Positions 4,488 to 8,630 of a stretch of 8,630 nucleotides of DNA are shown here, in pieces; the first letter of the stretch is position 1; each line of letters begins with the position of its first letter. Location of the stretch: assembly GCA_027317045.1 (NCBI GenBank), contig DAHVFI010000320.1, forward strand, positions 1-8,630, written 5' to 3'. The notes beneath the pieces are model-generated. The model ran no database searches. It saw only the letters and a program-made list of their open reading frames with translations, and was not told where the DNA came from. Source of the stretch: Gammaproteobacteria bacterium. GTDB taxonomy: Bacteria; Pseudomonadota; Gammaproteobacteria; Natronospirales; REEB76. The position numbers and the translations under genes were made by a program.

Positions 4488-6283
4488 CAGGATAGCTGGG
4501 AAGAAGTCCGCACGCGTTCTTTCAGAAACGCAAGTAATTCGCCGCGCGGCACGTCGCGGTTGTCGGTATCGCGACGTCCCTTGTATTCCACAGTGCCGGC
4601 ATCCAGACCGCGTTCCGAAAGCACTACACGATGCGGGATGCCGATGAGTTCCGCATCCGCGAACATGGGGCCGGGGCGCAGTTCACGATCATCCAGTAGC
4701 ACGTCATAGCCAGCAGCAGTGAGCTCGGTATAAAGCGCCTCCGCGGCAGTCCGCAGCTTTGGCGATTTGTGCATGTTGAGCGGCAACAGCGCCAGCTGGA
4801 ATGGCGCCAGCGGTTCCGGCCAAGCAATGCCGCGCTCGTCGTGGTTCTGTTCGATCGCGGCGGCCACGATGCGGGAAACACCTATGCCGTAGCAGCCGGT
4901 AATCGGTGTCCGTGTACGGCCCTGGTCATCAAGTATGCTTACGTGCATCGCTTCGGTGTATTTGCGTCCATTCTGGAAGATATGACCAACCTCGATACCG
5001 CGCACGATTCCAAGTTTGCCTTTGCCGTCTGGTGAAGGATCGCCTTCCACTACTTTGCGAATATCGGTAACGACATACCCATGCTCGATATCCCGATCTA
5101 GATTAAAGCCTTTGCAGTGATACCCAGTTTTATTTGCACCACAGACAAAATCCGCCATTTTATCAACAGTCCTGTCAACAATAAGCATGAATGTTCTAGG
5201 TTCATTGATCGGTGCCGAGGCTGTTGCTGTATACAGAGTTCTATTCCCACGGATATCTGAAAATAGGCTGAGGTTAACCGGGCCAATATATCCTGCCCGA
5301 CACCCTAAATGCAGCTCGATCTCTTTTTCCGTAGCCAGACGATAATCACCAAAGCCCTCGATCTTTTTGAGTTTGGTTTCATTTAACTCGTGATCACCGC
5401 GCACAAGGATCAGGGCAAAGCCGCCTGAACCAACTACCGCGATGGCCCTGACTGTGCTGGTTATTGGAACCTTGAGGTAAGCTGCAACTTCCTCGCAGGT
5501 TGTTTTACCGGGCGTATCAACTTTCATACATATTTCTGAGGGCTTGGGTCGTTCTCCTGCAGGCGCTAAGGCTTCTGCAAGCTCGGTGTTGGCGGCATAG
5601 TCGGACTGATCGGAGAACGCGATTGCGTCCTCACCGGAGTCAGCCAGCACCTGGAACTCGTGGCTCAGGTCGCCACCGATGTCGCCGCTGTCGGCGGCCA
5701 CGGCGCGGAAGTTCAAACCGAGCCGCGTGAAGATGCGCGTGTAGGCGTCGTACATCGTGCGATAGGTTTGATCCAGGCTGGCCTGATCCAGGTGGAAAGA
5801 GTAAGCGTCCTTCATCAGGAACTCGCGCGCACGCATCACCCCGAAGCGTGGACGGATCTCATCGCGGAATTTGGTCTGGATCTGGAAGAAGGTGACCGGC
5901 AGCTGCTTGTAGCTCTTGATCTCGCTGCGCACGATATCGCAGATAACCTCCTCGTGGGTCGGGCCGAAGCAGTACCACTGTTCCTTGCGATCCTGGATGC
6001 GCAGCAGCAGGTTGCCGTACTTATCCCAACGCCCGGACTCGTCCCACAGCTCTTTTGGCTGGATAGAGGGCATCAGCAGTTCTCGAGCGCCGGCGCGGTT
6101 CATTTCCTCACGCACGATGCTTTCCACCTTGCGCAGCACCCGCAGCCCGAGCGGCAGCCAGCTATAGATGCCGGCCGCCAGCTTGCGAATCATGCCGGAG
6201 CGGAGCATAAGCTGGTGGCTCAGGGTATCCGCGTCGGCGGGGGTTTCCTTGACGGTAAATAGGGGGAAACGGGAAGTACGCAT
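4487..6283 (-). CDS. proS: Prolyl-tRNA synthetase with divergent INS editing domain
   Basis: A 598-residue class II enzyme that charges tRNA-Pro with proline in the cytosol (EC 6.1.1.15). The N-terminus (MRTS, then KETPADAD) matches the bacterial long form, fixing the ATG at 6283. Motif 1 lies around residues 54-73, GPTHEE at 108-112, motif 2 at 139-163 (FRDEIRPRFGVMR, then FLMKDAYSF), and motif 3 at 463-489 (GCYGIGVSRIVAAAIEQN). The INS editing domain spans about 224-425 and the anticodon-binding domain about 495-590. Editing-domain Asp370 and His389 match E. coli D350 and H369, but position 279, the editing lysine in E. coli, is Arg, and about 25 extra residues lie between GPVN (334-337) and VDRTV (369-373). 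The central region is AT-enriched. A -10-like TAAAAT (minus strand, 6317-6322) without a good -35 may serve it; a lytic transglycosylase gene follows directly. Confidence 0.97.
   Translation of the reverse strand: MRTSRFPLFTVKETPADADTLSHQLMLRSGMIRKLAAGIYSWLPLGLRVLRKVESIVREEMNRAGARELLMPSIQPKELWDESGRWDKYGNLLLRIQDRKEQWYCFGPTHEEVICDIVRSEIKSYKQLPVTFFQIQTKFRDEIRPRFGVMRAREFLMKDAYSFHLDQASLDQTYRTMYDAYTRIFTRLGLNFRAVAADSGDIGGDLSHEFQVLADSGEDAIAFSDQSDYAANTELAEALAPAGERPKPSEICMKVDTPGKTTCEEVAAYLKVPITSTVRAIAVVGSGGFALILVRGDHELNETKLKKIEGFGDYRLATEKEIELHLGCRAGYIGPVNLSLFSDIRGNRTLYTATASAPINEPRTFMLIVDRTVDKMADFVCGANKTGYHCKGFNLDRDIEHGYVVTDIRKVVEGDPSPDGKGKLGIVRGIEVGHIFQNGRKYTEAMHVSILDDQGRTRTPITGCYGIGVSRIVAAAIEQNHDERGIAWPEPLAPFQLALLPLNMHKSPKLRTAAEALYTELTAAGYDVLLDDRELRPGPMFADAELIGIPHRVVLSERGLDAGTVEYKGRRDTDNRDVPRGELLAFLKERVRTSSQLS
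4921..5580. other. AT-enriched segment inside proS (editing domain)
   Basis: By hand count, GC is 161 of 360 (45%) at 5041-5400 and about 48% over 4921-5580, against 117 of 180 (65%) at 5581-5760 and 38 of 60 (63%) at 4861-4920 on the two sides. The segment corresponds to about residues 235-454, which is the INS editing domain plus the stretch up to motif 3. The reading frame is intact throughout. Intragenic recombination with a lower-GC donor would explain this; relaxed codon choice is the alternative. Confidence 0.6.
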
Positions 6284-6319
6284 TCTTGGATAAGGGCTTT
6301 ATGTTGCAAAGATGGTATT

Positions 6320-6348
6320 TTAACGGGCGTCGTTGAGCCCAGTATAGT
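6320..6348 (+). promoter_or_regulatory. Putative promoter of the IlvC-like/pssA unit
   Basis: TTAACG (6320-6325), four of six to the -35 consensus, is 17 bp from TATAGT (6343-6348), five of six to the -10 consensus. Transcription would start near 6355 and give a leader of about 80 bases that begins with CCGCC...GGCGG and holds the inverted repeat CACC-GGC-GGTG (6366-6376). I see no branched-chain leader peptide or attenuator in it. The -35 overlaps the -10-like element of proS on the other strand (6317-6322). Confidence 0.5.
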
Positions 6349-6422
6349 CATTAGCCGCCTATTTCCACCGGCGGTGTCCAGTTGATTTCAGCACCGGCTG
6401 CGGTTAGCGTGATGCCGCCAAC

Positions 6423-6427
6423 AGGGG
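6423..6427 (+). promoter_or_regulatory. Ribosome binding site of the IlvC-like gene
   Basis: AGGGG lies 9 bases before the ATG at 6437. It is the best Shine-Dalgarno sequence in the window and supports this start. Confidence 0.6.
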
Positions 6428-6436
6428 TAAATCGAC

Positions 6437-7426
6437 ATGGCCACAGTGCTGTACGACACCGGCATTAATCCTTCGCTGATCAGGGCGCGGCGTGTCGCGG
6501 TCTTGGGTTTTGGGGCCCAAGGGCGCGCCCAGGCGATGAATCTCAAGGATTCCGGCGTCAATGTGACTGTCGGTTTACGCGCCGGCTCGGCATCACGTGC
6601 CGCCGCGGAAGCCGCCGGACTGAGCGTGATGGAGCCTTCCGCGGCGGTGGCCAAGGCCGATATTGTGGTGCTGCTGATCCCCGATGAAACCCAGGCGCGG
6701 GTCTATGCGGAGACGGTAGCGCCCACCCTCAGGAAAAACGGCGCACTGATTTTTGCTCACGGATACAACATTCATTACCGACGCATTATTCCACGTGACG
6801 ATCTCGACGTGATACTGGTAGCCCCCAGTGGCATCGGTGAGCAGGTACGCGCGCAGTATCAGGCGGATCGCGGCGTGCCGGCGCTCATCGCCGTACATCG
6901 GGATGCCAGCGGCAATGCGCGCGCATTGGCTTTATCCTACGCATGGGCACAAGGACATGGCCACGCCGGTATCATAGAATCCAGCTTTCGCGAGGAAACC
7001 GAAACCGATTTGTTCGCCGAACAGGCGGTACTCTGCGGCGGGCTCACCCATCTCATTCTGGCGGCCTTCGATACTCTGGTGGAAGCGGGCTATGCACCGG
7101 AAGTAGCCTACTTCTCATGCCTGTATGAAGTAAAGCTCATGGCCGACATGATTCATAACAAAGGCATCGCCGGCATGCGCGAATCCATTTCCACGACCGC
7201 CGAGTTCGGGGATTACACCCGTGGTCCGCGCGTCATCGGGCCGGCCTCGCATGCTGGCATGAAAGAGCTTTTGACGGAGATCCAGAGCGGCCAGTTTGCG
7301 ACAGAACTGGATCATGAAATGGGAGCCGGCATGCCGACCGTGAAAATCGAGCGTGTGCGGGCGCGCACCCAGCTCATCGAAACCGTGGGCAAGGCACTGC
7401 GTAAACACCTGCAAGGCGCAGGCTGA
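6437..7426 (+). CDS. IlvC-family (ketol-acid reductoisomerase-like) protein with altered active site
   Basis: A 329-residue protein with both KARI domains and class I length. KARI (EC 1.1.1.86) rearranges and reduces acetolactate in valine, leucine and isoleucine synthesis. The Rossmann motif is GFGAQGRAQAMNL (24-36; usual form GYGSQGHAHA). Arg48, Ser51 and Ser53 in GLRAGSAS suggest NADPH. His108 (FAHG), Asp191, Glu195 (ETETDLFAEQ), Glu231 and Ser252 are kept. However, the near-invariant Lys of APK.PGH (P. aeruginosa K130) is Ser131 in APSGIGE, and the metal-site Glu of the ECLHE motif (E226) is Ser227 in SCLYE; the His of that motif is Tyr230. The C-terminal MMPW is absent. The gene is undamaged and neighbour order with pssA is conserved, so it is probably functional, either as a divergent KARI or with changed chemistry. 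No ilvIH or leuA is in view, so the symbol is withheld. Confidence 0.8.
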   Translation: MATVLYDTGINPSLIRARRVAVLGFGAQGRAQAMNLKDSGVNVTVGLRAGSASRAAAEAAGLSVMEPSAAVAKADIVVLLIPDETQARVYAETVAPTLRKNGALIFAHGYNIHYRRIIPRDDLDVILVAPSGIGEQVRAQYQADRGVPALIAVHRDASGNARALALSYAWAQGHGHAGIIESSFREETETDLFAEQAVLCGGLTHLILAAFDTLVEAGYAPEVAYFSCLYEVKLMADMIHNKGIAGMRESISTTAEFGDYTRGPRVIGPASHAGMKELLTEIQSGQFATELDHEMGAGMPTVKIERVRARTQLIETVGKALRKHLQGAG

Positions 7427-7490
7427 ACCGGGTGGGTGAGGGTCGGTCGCCCCACGCGGCCTGTCATGGCATCATAGAGTTCCATGAATC

Positions 7491-7494
7491 GAGG
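7491..7494 (+). promoter_or_regulatory. Ribosome binding site deciding the pssA start
   Basis: GAGG lies 7 bases before the ATG at 7502. The in-frame ATG at 7484 is preceded only by TAGAG at a short distance, so 7502 is preferred. The difference is six residues in a poorly conserved acidic N-terminus. Confidence 0.5.
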
Positions 7495-7501
7495 CCATGA
7501 C

Positions 7502-8338
7502 ATGCACACATCTGTGAATCCGGACCCGGAGGTTGATACCGAAGTCGGCATCGATGAGCAGATAGGCGAGGCGGAGGACGCGGGAGTCGAAGGTCCGCGT
7601 CGCCGCGGTATCTATTTATTGCCGAATCTGTTTACCACCGCCGGTCTGTTTGCCGGTTTCTACGCCATCGTCGCCGCCATCGCCGGGCATTTCCAGCCCG
7701 CGGCCATCGCCGTATTCGTGGCCATGATCATGGACGGTCTCGACGGGCGTATCGCGCGACTCACGCATACCGAGAGCGCCTTTGGCAAGGAATACGACAG
7801 TCTCTCGGATATGGTGTCCTTCGGTCTGGCGCCGGCATTGGTCATGTACGAATGGGCTTTCAAGGACATGGTCAATTTTGGCTGGGCCTGGGGCAAGATC
7901 GGCTGGCTCGGCGCATTTTTCTACGCCATTACCGCGGCCTTGCGTCTCGCGCGTTTCAATGTGCGTGCCGGCGTGGTGGACAAACGCTACTTTCAGGGTC
8001 TGCCGAGTCCGGCCGCTGCCGGCATTGTTGCAGGTACGGTGTGGCTGGGCGTGGATCTGAGCATCCCCGGTCCAGCGCTGGTGATCCCCGCCTATGTGCT
8101 AACGGTTGCGGCGGGAGCACTCATGGTGAGCAGCATCGGCTATTACAGCTTCAAGGATTTCAATCTGCACGGCCGCGTGCCGTTCTCCACCATTCTGATC
8201 ATACCTATTGCGATCATCGTGATCTCACTTAGCCCGCCCGATGTGTTGTTTGGCGTTTTTTTCTTATACGCCTGTTCCGGCCCGGTTATGGCGCTGTGGC
8301 GCTTGCGCCGCCGGCTGGCGCGCCGGCATGCACACTGA
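7502..8338 (+). CDS. pssA: CDP-diacylglycerol-serine O-phosphatidyltransferase
   Basis: An integral-membrane phosphatidylserine synthase (EC 2.7.8.8) joining CDP-diacylglycerol and serine, the first step towards phosphatidylethanolamine. The CDP-alcohol phosphatidyltransferase signature is complete: Asp81-Gly82-x2-Ala85-Arg86-x8-Gly95-x3-Asp99-x3-Asp103, with the additional Asp78. These aspartates bind the divalent metal. The family phrase RRRGIYLLPNLFT (33-45) precedes the first membrane segment. Hydrophobic segments are visible at about 46-62, 65-79, 104-118, 132-150, 171-186, 190-210, 229-243 and 246-262. The N-terminus (1-30) is strongly acidic and the C-terminus basic (WRLRRRLARR). It follows the IlvC-like gene after 75 bases with no terminator, the ilvC-pssA order common in proteobacteria. 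The start at 7502 (278 residues) rests on the better ribosome binding site. Confidence 0.93.
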   Translation: MHTSVNPDPEVDTEVGIDEQIGEAEDAGVEGPRRRGIYLLPNLFTTAGLFAGFYAIVAAIAGHFQPAAIAVFVAMIMDGLDGRIARLTHTESAFGKEYDSLSDMVSFGLAPALVMYEWAFKDMVNFGWAWGKIGWLGAFFYAITAALRLARFNVRAGVVDKRYFQGLPSPAAAGIVAGTVWLGVDLSIPGPALVIPAYVLTVAAGALMVSSIGYYSFKDFNLHGRVPFSTILIIPIAIIVISLSPPDVLFGVFFLYACSGPVMALWRLRRRLARRHAH

Positions 8339-8344
8339 ACCGCC

Positions 8345-8630
8345 ATGGATGCGCGTCGCGCTCAATATCTATACGAGCTGGGTATCACGACATGGCAGCG
8401 GCGTGAGCTGCTGAGCGATTCGCCGCTTTCGCCGTCTGACAAAACCGACATTTCATCCGCTTCGCGGGCAACATCCGTGACCGCCATGGACTGGCCGGCG
8501 CTGGAGCAAGCGGTCAAGGCCTGCACTGCTTGCGGGCTGCGCGCCGGCTGCACCCAGACGGTATTCGGTGTCGGCAACCGGCGGGCAGAATGGCTGGTGA
8601 TCGGTGAAGCACCCGGCGCCGATGAAGACA
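8345..8630 (+). CDS. Uracil-DNA glycosylase, family 4 type (3' end outside window)
   Basis: The N-terminal 95 residues of a uracil-DNA glycosylase of the iron-sulfur family, which removes uracil from DNA at the start of base excision repair. The frame opens with ATG 8345, the third codon after the pssA stop in the same frame, so no earlier start is possible; a Shine-Dalgarno sequence is not evident and translation may be coupled to pssA. Cys60 and Cys63 (ACTACGL) are the first two of the four cluster-binding cysteines, the others being expected downstream, and GEAPGADED (87-95) is the active-site loop. A linker of about 25 polar residues (25-48) separates a short N-terminal helix region (LYELGITTWQRR) from the catalytic domain, as in other proteobacterial members. 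It is truncated only by the window edge. Confidence 0.9.
   Translation, partial: MDARRAQYLYELGITTWQRRELLSDSPLSPSDKTDISSASRATSVTAMDWPALEQAVKACTACGLRAGCTQTVFGVGNRRAEWLVIGEAPGADED

Noticed and set aside
5660..6262. Plus-strand open frame (200 codons) opposite the proS 5' part
   Set aside because: It is the reverse shadow of the conserved catalytic core of ProS; the translation shows no domain.
6412..6468. Short frame starting MPPTGV in the leader of the IlvC-like gene, considered as an attenuation leader peptide
   Set aside because: It contains no run of Val, Leu or Ile codons, overlaps the real start out of frame, and no terminator/antiterminator pair is visible.
1..8630. Mobile element, phage, CRISPR or defence system
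   Set aside because: No transposase, integrase, terminal repeats, direct repeat arrays or defence-type domains were seen; nearly every frame is accounted for by household or envelope genes.

Overview
The window is an 8.6 kb piece of a bacterial chromosome, GC-rich and about 90% coding, most likely from a gammaproteobacterium. The support is Hda (a DnaA-family regulator of replication), an ArsC-like/WrbA/DUF2069 cluster convergent to hda as in Pseudomonas and relatives, and a long prolyl-tRNA synthetase with the bacterial INS editing domain, very close in layout to the E. coli enzyme. I see no tRNA, rRNA, insertion sequence, phage gene or CRISPR array.

Layout. (1) 1-636: the 3' part of hda, plus strand, cut by the window edge. 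(2) 633-1966, minus strand: a tight three-gene operon, arsC-like > wrbA > DUF2069 membrane protein, whose last stop codon interlocks with the hda stop in one CTAG. (3) 2096-3480, plus strand: two successive lipoprotein genes with DUF4398-type Ala/Gln-rich helices, the second also carrying a LysM domain and an Ala/Pro/Ser tail, closed by a strong intrinsic terminator. (4) 3577-3849: acylphosphatase. (5) 3912-6283, minus strand: proS followed by a secreted lytic transglycosylase, start and stop sharing one base. (6) 6437 onward, plus strand: an IlvC-family protein, phosphatidylserine synthase (pssA) and the start of a family-4-type uracil-DNA glycosylase, apparently one transcription unit.

Most genes are household: replication control, redox handling, envelope maintenance, tRNA charging, phospholipid synthesis and DNA repair. 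The parts that depart from expectation are the IlvC-family protein and the ProS editing domain. The IlvC homologue keeps the overall ketol-acid reductoisomerase fold and its place next to pssA, but two residues that are near-invariant in the KARI active site (Lys130 and Glu226 in P. aeruginosa numbering) are both serine, and several neighbouring signature residues are changed. The ProS editing domain has Arg where the E. coli editing lysine K279 sits, carries about 25 extra residues, and lies in a stretch of clearly lower GC than the rest of the gene, which suggests a mosaic gene.

Comparisons with E. coli or Pseudomonas proteins were made from memory, and base compositions were counted by hand.
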